Part shown: positions 33,950 to 44,588 of the stretch, piece by piece
Numbering within the stretch: position 1 is the stretch's first letter
Layout of the letters: every line of letters begins with the position of its first letter
Source of the DNA: Dictyophora rubrovolvata
Lineage: Eukaryota; Basidiomycota; Agaricomycetes; Phallales; Phallaceae
NCBI GenBank assembly: GCA_029959195.1
Contig: CP114119.1
Span: 682,001-746,000, forward strand
Direction of reading: 5' to 3'
DNA: 64,000 nt
Translations under genes and position numbers: made by a program
The notes under the pieces: model-generated
What the model saw: the letters and a program-made list of their open reading frames with translations, nothing else
What the model was told of the DNA's origin: nothing
Databases searched by the model: none

Positions 33950-34241
33950 ATGGTCCTTTCTACATTATCATCGACGATCGCCAAGCTTATCCATCAACAC
34001 TTGTTCAAAGCTAGACTCGGGGTCGCAATTGTAAAATCAATCAAATCAATTACCACCCCGACTAACTGTTTGTATCCAAGGTATTTATCCTCTCTATACC
34101 CATCACTATTATCCCTGGTAGCTCGCCAAGTCCAATCGTCTTAATGTACCATTTAGATGTACCAAGGGCGGTCTAAGCCCCGTCTTCGCTCGACATCAAG
34201 TTGGGATGCTGTGGTCCCTCTTTGGGTTTATGCGGTTTTAA
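33950..34241 (+). CDS. possible small protein behind a strong core promoter
   Basis: The ATG at 33950 is preceded by a TATA box about 55 bp upstream, a CT-rich leader and a favourable start context. The first exon encodes MVLSTLSSTIAKLIHQHLF and continues to CLYPR. A GTATTT donor near 34082 can splice to an acceptor at about 34156 (ATTTAG), continuing CTKGGLSPVFARHQVG and stopping at 34241, about 70 residues. The product is basic and not recognised. The evidence is promoter context plus one plausible intron, so it may be spurious. Confidence 0.3.
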
Positions 34242-34334
34242 CGAGGATGAATTGGTGGCCAATATTTAGCTTGTGCTGTTTTCTTTTCAACCTGGTACAC
34301 CACCGCACTTTCGACCCTCAATCCTACTTCCTAC

Positions 34335-35070
34335 ATGTCCACCGTCTTTTCGTCTCCCTTTGACGATCTCGAGGAGTTCAGGTGGACCGCGCGTAAAGGT
34401 CCCGCTACTACGACGTCGCTTCCGGACTTGCGGAGGGACATGCCGCTCAAATCGACATGGAGGGTGGAGTTTCTGTACCCTGAGGGCGACAATGTCAATG
34501 CGGGAAACCATTTAGTTTCCTCTGTCACGTTTGAAAAGCCGCTCCGAGTCTACTTTGACGAGGGTGTAGTTATAGACCGTGACAGTGGGGAGATAATTGG
34601 CTTTTACGAATAGGAGGAGCCGAACATTAGAGCCAAGGCTGTGGATTTTGTCGGGGCCAGGGTCTCCCATGGAGTTTCCTGAAAGCCTCATCAAGGTCGT
34701 AGATGAGGTCGACGAAACCGGTCAGCCCGAGGTGAGCGACGGAAACGACCTAAATACATATCATCACAGATCGAGAGCGGCTGTCTCTGATTCCACCCTT
34801 TTCCAGCCCGGGTCGTACTTCGACGGATGATCCCTCGTACCCGGAGACGATTACTATACTGGCCGGTTCACCGTCAAGCTCCTCACGTATGAAGGTGAAT
34901 CGAATAAATCTCTCAAGAACTTTACGTTCACATTCACCGAGTCGCTCACGCTCGGTGACCTCGTTGATTTCGTCATCGACGAACGTATGGATGAGTTCGT
35001 ATTCCTTTCATACGGGAAGAAGTGGAAGGGATGTCGCGACTTCATGTGCACTTTTCTTGCTTCTCTTTAA
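34335..35070 (+). other. coding-like region, possibly DUF7770-like, with stops between segments
   Basis: Two segments look like genuine protein. The first (34335-34613) encodes MSTVFSSPFDDLEEFRW, TWRVEFLYPEGDNVNAG and RVYFDEGVVIDRDSGEIIG. The second (34831-35070) encodes PGDDYYTGRFTVKLLTYEG, then FTFTFTESLTLGDLVDFV, DERMDEFVFLSYGKKWKGC and RDFMCTFLASL. The second resembles DUF7770-type basidiomycete proteins (LTxxDLVDFVI...GCRxF). It is preceded in the same frame by PGSYFDG and a stop, then PGDDYYTG, as if a short repeat had formed. I could not join the two segments with convincing introns. It may be one decayed gene or two genes. Confidence 0.3.
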
Positions 35071-35946
35071 TCTATACGGTATGCTGACATAGCCATTTTT
35101 TTCCTTTTGCTCCTTGTCTTGAAAGTTGACATCGGCTTTCAGTATGCAATTGTGGGGTTCTGCTTGTTAGTCGCGGCAGGCTCCAAAGACTGGCTGTTTG
35201 CAAGAAGACGCTTCTCAGTCAGGATATTCAGGCTTGCTATCATCCCGATCTCGCCGTTGTACGCCCGGTCCAGAAAGGCTGCTGGGTCCGCTGGAGGCGC
35301 CTGATCCACGGTTTAGTCCCTCTCGATATCTACAGCACTGAGATATTTTATATACATATAAGGATCATGTTCTGACCGCTGGTTAAATTTCTCAAGGACA
35401 TTGAGCGGTATATTATTCCCAGCTCATCCTCAAGTCCTACTGCCGATTCAGACTGCAGCGCCATCCCTCAAATGGCCGTCATCAATGTTAGCTAACATCT
35501 GGTTAGTTATAGCACAATTTAAGCCCTATGAACATGTATCAATACGGAACAAGAGGGGAGTCGATCGGAGGAGTTTGGAGTGTATTTATAACATCAAATA
35601 GTACGGTATAATTTGCAAAGGGAAGCGGAATGATGAAAAAGAAGGATGAGCATACTTGTTCCACTTTCCACTCCAAAGAAACTGAAGATAGCATTAGATC
35701 AAGAGTGTCTCTAACAATCTGGATTTATCATTATATTTATACGAAGAGTCGCAACTTGAAATAGAAAGGGCTGTCCGCGACTTCATCTACTGCTGAGCCG
35801 CTGCACAACCGATAAGAAAAATCTTAGTGGCCGCGATAAAGATGTAAAATACAAGCTAAATACTCTTCACTAATCCATTCAAGTTGTTAAAACCGACGCA
35901 TACACCTACAAAAGTGCAGCAAAAGTGCTTCACATCCAAAACCACT
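35071..35946. other. intergenic region
   Basis: No supported gene. One open frame (35107-35304) is hydrophobic then basic, without motifs. The left part may contain a 3' exon of the preceding coding-like region. Confidence 0.35.
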
Positions 35947-36129
35947 ATGACTGTTCAAGCTTTCAAGGCTTTTGAGGATAGACATGGTCAGCGGCTATTA
36001 AGGGATGTGGCAGATTCAGATGTATTTAGTGTACTCGCTCAAATCACATTCGGTCCCGGTGATTTAGACCTTTCCCAAACGAACATCATTTGGCGAACCA
36101 CGGAAGGTCAGGAACAGCTGAGGCGTTGA
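35947..36129 (+). pseudogene. truncated duplicate of the HNH gene 3' end
   Basis: The frame ends FGPGDLDLSQTNIIWRTTEG followed by QEQLRR. This copies the HNH gene's end at 33330-33400 (FGPGAFDLSRTDVWGTMEG, then QEQLELA), with one extra residue and an early stop. Even the following non-coding DNA is shared: TTGACCACAACACT and CTTTTATTGATT occur after both copies. Upstream residues (FKAFEDRHGQRLLRDV) are not homologous. It is therefore a rearranged fragment, not a gene. Confidence 0.6.
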
Positions 36130-39100
36130 CCACAACACTGTCACACTTTTATTGATTTCTGGGAATACGCTATGGCTCTTGCCCTCTCTTTCTATGTGCG
36201 TGTGGTTCACCCCGAGGGAAGAAATTCGAGTGCTTACATTTTCTGGCCCTACCTTGACTCTCCAGTCATGCATTAACGCCTCAACGGGAGCGACCAAGTA
36301 CCACTCAGAACTAATTCAATACAGTAAGCTTTCCTTCATGCGATCTGTAGACCTGGATCAAGAATGATTGAGTCCATCGCCGACGTACATCGTTCAACTT
36401 GTATTGACACTTGCCGTGCCTCCCCGACGTCTTTCCCGTATCACATTAGGGCCGAAAGTGATGAGCGGGTCAAATACGTTCCCTAAATTGGAGAAGAGTG
36501 TAATTGATAGTCAATAAAATCAAGATAAATCCCGCCAATACACAGGTACTTAATTCCTTCAAAATCCCCGGAAATTTCACGCGAAGGAAAAAAAAACGTT
36601 CATAGTTTGCAACCAGACATTGAAAAATACTTGATACAAACTTGATAGCCATGTTAGACGTAAAAATCTTATTCATTGACAGGTAATGTTCTGGCCAATG
36701 AAATGACTTGGAGATGACCCGGGCCGGCACGAAACCAGTAAGATTCCGGCGGTACGTAAGCAGACTTTCTTTTTCACTGTCCGCTTGTTGAAATCACACA
36801 TATCCTCCGATTTCTTGTTGATCCCACAAAATCTTATATGTATGGCGAAGAGGATCATTCTCATCTCAGACGACAAAGAACAATAGCATCAAATTTTGAT
36901 CGTCAAAAATCAGCATCGCGTTCGTCTAGTGGCAGGTATTATGATTTATCTAGGCGGTGGATTCTAGCGTTTTCGCGTCAAGTTCAAGTTCGAATGCGAA
37001 AAATGATCGCTGTGAATATATGGTTAAACAGTTTTCCCCTATAGGAGCGTAGATCTTGTTTACCATTGGAATTGAAGGTTATCTTCAGTACCAGAACTTG
37101 CAACGGAGGATCTGTCGTAATAATTCAACTGACGGGATCAGGGGGTCTAAACTCAACGATCACAGTCCGATTCAAGTTGACGAAATGTCAAGTCTTTTAT
37201 ATTGAAAACCAACGTTAGTATCATTCGCAGCTCTCCTATTTGCTTACCGTGATACCGCCTACCTACCCCTGCACTGGTTCAAAGTTACTGCGTCGTTTAA
37301 GAAGTCTTCAACATGCCTATCAATTGTACATATATCACAATCATTTATGTCGCGCAATCCGAAATCTGGATGGCATTTTGAAAAATAAAACCGCCATCAT
37401 CAATCAAATTCGACATCCATCTACCAGACATTCCCGGCCGATATTGACCGAGCGATGTATTGAGTTACAATGAAACGACGTATCAATGGAAGCGTATAAC
37501 TATGAACGCGCTATGTTAGGTATCAATATTTGTAACAACTAGAACGTTGATGGGTTGATTTTCGAGAATCAGACATGGTCGCTGTGCCAGCATGAAGCTA
37601 ACTTGGGAAGAAAGGGAATGCAATGAAAGCCGGTTATTCCTATTCGATTCCTGTTCGATTTAATTAATCTTATATCCTCCAAATCATGACTACCGAGACC
37701 TGAGGCGCAGCCACCACCCGCTGTTTTCGTTTTATTACAGCATCATGATTGCGTTTGTTTCGTGAGTACATACGTGTCATCATTTTCGGCCATTGACAGA
37801 AAAGAAAATGAGATGCGTTTTTCAGGAAGGTTTTACTTTATAACATGACGTGCATGACAGCTGAACCAAATACGTACATAAGTGCAAATTTTGGACGATG
37901 TGTATAGTATGCCAAGGCCAAGCAGGACTAGTAAGCGCAGACTTTGTCAAGACTCCCATATGATAATAATTGCAGAATTTAGCTCCATATTCTGCATGCG
38001 CAGCAGTGCACCGAATTGGAAATAAACCAACAACCACTGCCACGTACTGGTATAATAAATATTGATACGTGCACGCTATACATAGGTATATGTCCAACAA
38101 GCCAATACGATGAACGCCGTTCAGCAATAACAAAAGTCAGCGGCTCGCTTCACAACGGGGGATAGACTTGTCTAAAATGTAAATATGTACGTGCGTTGGT
38201 GCCTCAAGACCGATGGTATCACGGATCCATTGACCCATGGAGTATCAACACTATGACGCGGATGCTTTAAGAATAAACCCCCTCATTCCACTGCAGCCGC
38301 GTAAAGAAGCTAAGTATATGAATATGTATTGATTATTGATCTTTATCGTGGTCATCTCGGCGAACGAGAAGCATTGGCAATGCAAGCCTGAAGTTCAAAT
38401 GGAAATTGCCGTGTGCCGACTCGGATACGGATCCGGAAAAATGTGTTTTTGTCTCCGGATAAGCAAATTGCTGTGAGCTTTATTACTCGTATCTGCTTAT
38501 TCGTCTCTCTTACTGTTCTAGATTGTGTTGCTAAGCGTCAACAAACCAGAAGGACACCGCTGAAACCGCACCAAATGCTGAGTCTTGGTCTTGGTTTGTA
38601 TCGGTATTAAGCTATAAAAAGAAGAAAAAACGGGAAGCCGTACGAAGCACTACAAGTGTGTACATTTGTAGATGGATCTTGAATCCTTTTCGAGGTTTTT
38701 AGAACCTAACATTGAAGAAGCTCCAGAAATATGGACGTCGCCCAAAAAAAGCTCCTTTCCCCTATTTTCCAATTGTGGCTAGCTCGTCTTTACGCCGTGC
38801 CTGGGCGCTGAAATTGAAAGCTGAACTGTATTGATGAAGCCAGTGATGTGATGGGTGGTGGTGGTGAAGGCTTTCCCCTCTCGCAAGTTGTTCCTCTAAT
38901 TTTATGCAGTATTGGTCCCGTTTCGGAATTGTTGACATCAATGTCAATGTTGGTTTTTCAAGGAGGTTAGAACCCGATATATTCACGCGTTGCTGGAAAG
39001 TCACACAGTTACTAATTAAAGTTTTACCAGCATTGGCATCCTGGGAATCCTAGATATTGCTGAGTCTGGAGCCTAAAGCGGTGCGGTCCGTGAAACGTGA

Positions 39101-42100
39101 AAGATGTCAAAGAATCCAAAACATGACAGTTTATGCTGTGCATAATAATCCCTGAGCTGAACTCGGGCCTCTCTTCCTTCGTCACAATCAATTCCAAAAT
39201 CCAAAATAAACGCTCCTTAAACTTTCACCTGATTCTCCAAATAATATTAAATTGAATTTGGGCTGTCGTCCAAGAACCGACACAAAAGGTCTTTTGTTCT
39301 GTAAGTTGTTGTATTTCTTCCGGAATTGAATCGAGAAGTCGCGGAATGCAATTCATTCTTTTTTTAAATTTTTGACAAGAAACTAAAATGAAACAAAACC
39401 CCTGTCTGATTGTCCCTTCTTTCAGTATAACGGCGCTTGTGAACGACGTCAAAAAATTGTGAACGTCTTGGACATCTCAAGTTCTTTTGATTGTCCACCA
39501 CTCAACAGACGAATCAAATTGCATCCGGGCGTACAAATACCTGAATTGAATTGTTGGACTCAGATCCGGATCCGGAAGTAACGAAACTCGTGTTTGAGAA
39601 CAGAACCTGACGGTTTTCTCTCTCTAAATCTGGCATAATCTCCATTGGGTACTTAAATATGGACATACACACTAGTGATCTTTCAGTCGTTTGCTATTGG
39701 TACTGGTACTGGAAACAACTAAGGTCCGGATTTTCGATACTTAGTAGCGTACTTACGGCAGCGGGCACTGATCCTTAAACTAGAAGGAGGAAAAACGGTT
39801 TCTTCCAAGTACGATGTCGACGCAACGACTCGGGGCACCGCGATTCGCTAAGAGGCGGGATCCGGGATGGGTTATGCGAAAAGTCTGGCACCGCCGCTTT
39901 ACCCGTCTCCATGTATCCGTCTACAATTACTAGGCGAACGCACAAGGAACCGAGATGCCAGATTGTGGATAACTCGCCCTTCAAATCCGGAGGTATATGC
40001 TCTTACCACCGGATAAGCAACTACGTAGCGCACTTGTCAGTCTAAGGCTACATAGTATAGTAGACTGACTGCGCTTGTGCGAGGGATTACTCGAAGGCAC
40101 CGGCAGTGGATTGTGGCTGGGCACAATTTTTTTTAATTACGGATGTGTATTCAATTGCAAATTGTCTTTCTTCCTTCCGGGGCACGCGCGCGCGCATGAG
40201 GGGCTGAATTATGAGATACGACAGCGTATTTAATAAGCCAAATCAAAGAACCAGGATTCGAGCCTGGATTGAGATACATATATACATACATAGCAAATTC
40301 CAGCACGGTGATTGATAGGTGCGAAGAGATAAAAACTATTGATCCGGTGCGTCAATGCTGCCTGGAAGCTGTCCTTCCTTTGAACATCCAAATTCTCTCC
40401 ATTCTCCATGGTCACGGTCTATCATTTTAGAGAAGTTCCCGTCCCCCCTGATTCAACTTCAACGAACTTCAGGGACCAAAAGAAACGCGTCACGGTATTA
40501 AGAGTCATGAAGTCTCTTAACTTAACTTTCTATTGTTCCTGGTTGAATCATTTGAATCTAAATGGCGCGTAATTATTACAATACTGATCGATCTTTCAAT
40601 TCATGCCACGAGCTCAAGTTTTTCAATGATATCAATTATAAAGCTCATCATGATATAACATACTCAACCGCCCGGACTTACGTGGCGCCGGCGCATACAT
40701 ACATAATACCACTGTGCAGGGAATTCGAAATTTTTCGGAACCGTCGTGGCGGTCATCAGGATTCAGGGAAAGATGGCAACAAATGTAAAACTTCCTGTAA
40801 TGTTGATTTTTCATGTTATGCGCAAAAGGTGAGTATAAACTTGAAATAAGTAAGTACCCTAGTTTAACCCATTGAGATTTTGACTCTGCACCGTTGCGGT
40901 CCAGGTGGTGGTGGCTGTACATCAGCCTGTGGTGTCATGTTTGGTCAGGTGCGGGATTAAGAACTCGAGAAGTTGTGGTACCCCTGGAATTTTACGATAA
41001 TACACTGTAGTCGCTTTAAATATATTTTGTGTTAGAAAGCTCAGTATGACAAGGATGATGTCAATTGCTGAATAGGTCATCTTGTATCTTTAATGAAATC
41101 GATGGTGTCCATCCACGGGGAAGAACGTTCCGCGAAGTATTACATATGTATAGTCTATAAGGTCCTTTACTCTCGTTCTGTAGAAGCCGCTGCATCCCAT
41201 GACACGTTGATAAGAGAAAGAGAGAAGAATGCGTAGCATACCCCGCGCGCGGAATGTACCGCTGACACAACTATTAAATATTGAAAAAGCCAGCTGATGA
41301 CCATTCTTTCGAACGGAAGACCAAGATTTAGGAATAAAAAGGAAATTTCCTAAAAGAACATTAAGCTCAAGCACACCCCCTCCATTCAGAGTCATGTGAA
41401 AAGCAGAAATTAAGAAAAGAACCGGTGGATTTAGAAAAAAAAAGAGAGATTCAAATCTAAGCTTCAAAGAACCTTGCATGTTTCGCGATAACCTTCACCC
41501 GAGCGGAGAATATTCTCCTTCTCCCCCTCCAATGGGGCTTCAGCTTCAGCACCCGGAGGATCGTTAGCCCCGAAAAAGCCGAAGTTTAATGGTAGAAAGG
41601 GAGAGTGAATCACACACCCCACCTTACTGGCCTAGTCTGAGTCTGAGTCTGAGTCCAGGTGACTTTCCCCCCAGTAATTTTGGAGTTCAAGGAACAAGTT
41701 TTGGGCACACGCGTAGCTTAGTGGTCTGGTCATTCATGCACCGGCAGCAGAAACACTCTGATAGGAAAAAAATCGATTCGGGGTCAGATGGCAGTTATCG
41801 ACACTGATACCAATAGTAATACTCACACTGATACACTGATACGGAGTGATTGCGTGACCCAATGACGGAAGTACAATAGTAATGATGCAGATGACCCAAT
41901 AGTGGTGAATCCGTGAATCCGAGTTGTCAGAATTATATTTTTGATCACGAGCTTCAATTTGTGCGCACGGATCTTGGGGAGATCCTGGAAGATCTTAATT
42001 TTATTGGGACCTTAAGCTTCGAAGTTTACACGTATTGTGAGCGTATACGTAGGTTCGGACCCGATAGCGGAGTGATGACGATATGCTTGAAGAAAGTGTA

Positions 42101-42520
42101 AAGTAAATGAAGGAACCTTTGTGGAGTCTGAATATTGAATATTGAATATCGGTGGGTTGGATCTCGATTTTGGTTTCGAAAGGGTGCTTACAGAGTTGGG
42201 TTTGGCTTATTTACCGGTCTATCCGTTGCGAGTCTTGATCTGGACAGCTACTGCTTTCATCAAACATTATTTGGAAACTAGAACCTCGGGCTTGTCGGGC
42301 TTGAATATAACATGTCTCATCCTAATCTCGGTTAGCAGTTCTAATTTGATAGAAAGGAGTTCAAATGTATTTGACAATAACAAGAGCAATTGATAATATC
42401 ATACTCCCAATGCCAAAGGTAGATTTAACGATAAATAATATTTACACGCTAATGGTGTCTTTTTGTAATTCGTTTTGTAAAAAACAACTGGGTATTTTGC
42501 AGCGCACGTTGTTCTACACG
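36130..42520. other. gene-poor region (~6.4 kb)
   Basis: I found no gene I can defend. Open frames up to about 129 codons exist (for example 41090-41479 on the minus strand), but they lack motifs, signal peptides or consistent introns. There are A-box-like sequences (around 36925 and 41715) without full tRNA folds, a CGCGCGCGC run near 40185, and a GTCTGA microsatellite at 41635-41655. Much of it may be decayed transposon or UTR sequence. Confidence 0.45.
41635..41655. repeat. GTCTGA hexanucleotide microsatellite
   Basis: Three and a half perfect copies of GTCTGA. Short direct repeats of ACTGATAC follow at 41800-41845. Non-coding. Confidence 0.8.
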
Positions 42521-42881
42521 CTATACATTGACGCCTGCACTGCAAAAGAGAGCGACAACACCGAATCCGGCCAATACGCTTGCTAGGAGTGCGACACCCA
42601 GTTCGTGTACTGGTATGGTTGCTTTCGGGAGTCTGGGTGAGGTGATTACCCTAATAATGAACTGAATGAGGATCGGTACGTACGTGGAGAAGTAGAATCC
42701 GAGAGCAAATGTGGACATTAAGAGAATGAAGGCGAGGTAAGGGAGTGTGCTTGCGGGCAGGTATGGCGAGAAAGGCGGTAATGTTTCATACAGTGTCTAT
42801 GGCAATAATTTAAGTGATATCAGAAGGAAAAAATGCCTTTTTGTTTTGTTTTTTTACCTCAATAGAAGCGTAATCTGACAT
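42521..42881 (-). CDS. OST5: oligosaccharyltransferase subunit Ost5 (TMEM258 family)
   Basis: Three exons: 42881-42858 (24 nt, MSDYASIE), 42796-42684 and 42632-42521, 82 residues, as expected for Ost5 (about 80-90). Two membrane helices are seen: LPYLAFILLMSTFALGFYF and VALLASVLAGFGVVALFCSA. They are joined by TLPKATIPVHELG, and the chain ends GVNV, close to the usual GVYV. The family is a small accessory subunit of the ER oligosaccharyltransferase that stabilises Ost1/Stt3 modules for N-glycosylation. It is divergent from YOP1, with 269 bp between the ATGs. Confidence 0.88.
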
Positions 42882-43150
42882 GGTGTGCTGCAACACTGTG
42901 TCGAGGGTCGAGTGTCGTGTCGAGTCGAGATTACACGTTGTGTGCGCACTGACCGGAAGATGCCGGGCTGAGTATAATACGTAGAGTGTGACGCAAGCGG
43001 AGCGTCTCACACTTTCTGGCGTCGTCTCCACTGAAATTTTAGTCCTCCAATCTCATCCCATCGTCATCGACATCACCTGTCGTATATAAAAAAAGGAGGT
43101 ACGTAAAATAATAGGAGTATCTTTACTCCTATTTCGGTATTGTTTAAAAA

Positions 43151-43884
43151 ATGACGTCTCAATATGTTGACCAGACGAAAATGTCTGCACAAAAAATGCA
43201 AAGCCATCCTCTCGTCGTTCAAGCCCAAAATAAGGCCAACTATTATCTTCAACAACTCGATAAGGAGGTAATTTCAAAACTTTGTTTATTTTTTTAATCG
43301 CTGTTTACATTTTTTTTACGTAGTTAAGTAAATACCCTATACTGCTTCAAGTCGAGCAGAGGACCCAAGTACCTAAAACGTATGGAGTATTGGGTACGGT
43401 CGCAGTCGTGACTCTTCTTCTTTTCATCAACACTCTTGCTTCGTTCCTTTCCAACCTTCTCGGATTTGTATTACCGGCCTACATGTCGTTCAAGGCACTG
43501 GAGACGCCACAACATCAGGATGACGTTCAGTGGTTGACTTACTGGGTCGTGTATGGTTTCTTCACTTTCCTGGAAAGCTTTGCCCTTCGTCCTATCTTGT
43601 ACTACATGCCTTTCTACTACCCAACCAAGGCCCTCTTCATTTTGTGGCTGCAGCTTCCCGCCTTCAGGGTGCGTGACTAACAATCATCAGCCAGAAAGCC
43701 AGTTTCTAGTGAACTGACGAATCGTCTTCTTTTCCGTGTTTAGGGTGCGGTTAAACTTTACGCAACCGTTTTAAGGCCAGTACTTTTAGGCGGCTCTAAC
43801 AACCGTGTCGTGACGACGACTACGACAAACACGGCCTCTGCAGATGAACTCCGCTCCAAAGTCAAGGAAGCGAATTCGTTGTAA
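43151..43884 (+). CDS. YOP1: Yop1/REEP5 (DP1/TB2/HVA22) ER-shaping protein
   Basis: Three exons: 43151-43267, 43324-43668 and 43744-43884, 200 residues. The cytosolic N-terminus MTSQYVDQTKMSAQKMQSH is followed by helical QQLDKELSKYPILLQVEQRT. The TB2/DP1/HVA22 core includes YGVLGTVAVVTLLLFINTLA, LLGFVLPAYMSFKALETP, DDVQWLTYWVVYGFFTFLES and YYPTKALFILWLQLPAFRGA. The PAYxSFKAL and LTYWVVYxxF motifs are diagnostic. The protein forms membrane hairpins that curve and stabilise ER tubules, and works with reticulons and Sey1/atlastin. The C-terminal tail is short and polar (TTTTTNTASADELRSK). Confidence 0.95.
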
Positions 43885-44588
43885 AAAGAGGAGGAGGAGG
43901 AAAGGGTTAGATATGAATTAATGCTGTTCACCCTCCCCCCTCCTTTATATCACATACATCCCTCCCCGTGGGATCAAATTTTCCTTTTCTGCTTTGAGTT
44001 CGGTTTTTTTCCCCTCGCTCTTCATGATAGCATGCCCCAATCTGTCTTGTTTTTTTTTGTTTGACGTAGTTTAGTTTACACATTCTCCCCAATTTATTTA
44101 TTTTTTAAAAAAAACCCAAAGAGTGATGCGTAGTCCGCGATAACCGGCCATAGAAATCTATATTTGGGAGACAGTTTTTCGTTTAGTTCCCTTCGCTTGT
44201 TCGGACCTGTTTGCGCCGGCTGGCAGGGCAAATGGGATTTCTAGGGCCATGTGAGGTGGCACTACCGTATAGTAATGTATGACATATGTTAATCTCTGGC
44301 AGACACAGAATATAATATCTGTTACCCTCCTGTAAGTCGCTTACAAATAAAATAAAATAATTCTAGTAATTGGATGGATTACATTATCCACCTTAATAAC
44401 ATCTCTCTCCTCGATCGCTTTGGTTTGATGTGTGCCTAGCAAGCCCTTTCTCTGGTTTCTTCTCTTCCTCCTCCTCCTCCTCCTCCTCCTCAATACCATT
44501 TACATACCCCCTCCCCTTCCTCCCCGTTTCCCCTTCCCTCCCTTTCTTCTCCTCTCCTTTCCCTAAAAGTCCCGCTACCTGATCAACA
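43885..44588. other. intergenic region with CCT microsatellite promoter
   Basis: 3' UTR of YOP1, then a strongly pyrimidine-rich stretch. This includes an uninterrupted CTCCTC/CCT run at about 44466-44491 and more CT-rich sequence up to the UNC93-like ATG. CT tracts of this kind mark promoters of expressed genes in filamentous fungi. Confidence 0.6.

Noticed and set aside
36915-37010. tRNA-like sequence (TCGTCTAGTGGCAGG A-box and GTTCGAATGC B-box)
   Set aside because: The acceptor arms do not pair and the T-stem cannot form around the loop. At best it is a degenerate tRNA or SINE head.
40240-40270. T-arm-like stem CCAGG/CCTGG with ATTCGAG loop
   Set aside because: The loop is offset from the tRNA pattern on either strand, and no matching acceptor or anticodon arm lies upstream.
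41090-41479. 129-codon minus-strand open frame
   Set aside because: No motif, no flanking exons or promoter signals, in the middle of a gene-poor region. Most likely chance.
41710-41790. TAGCTTAGTGGT, a good tRNA A-box
   Set aside because: No B-box at the right spacing and no acceptor pairing. Not a tRNA gene.
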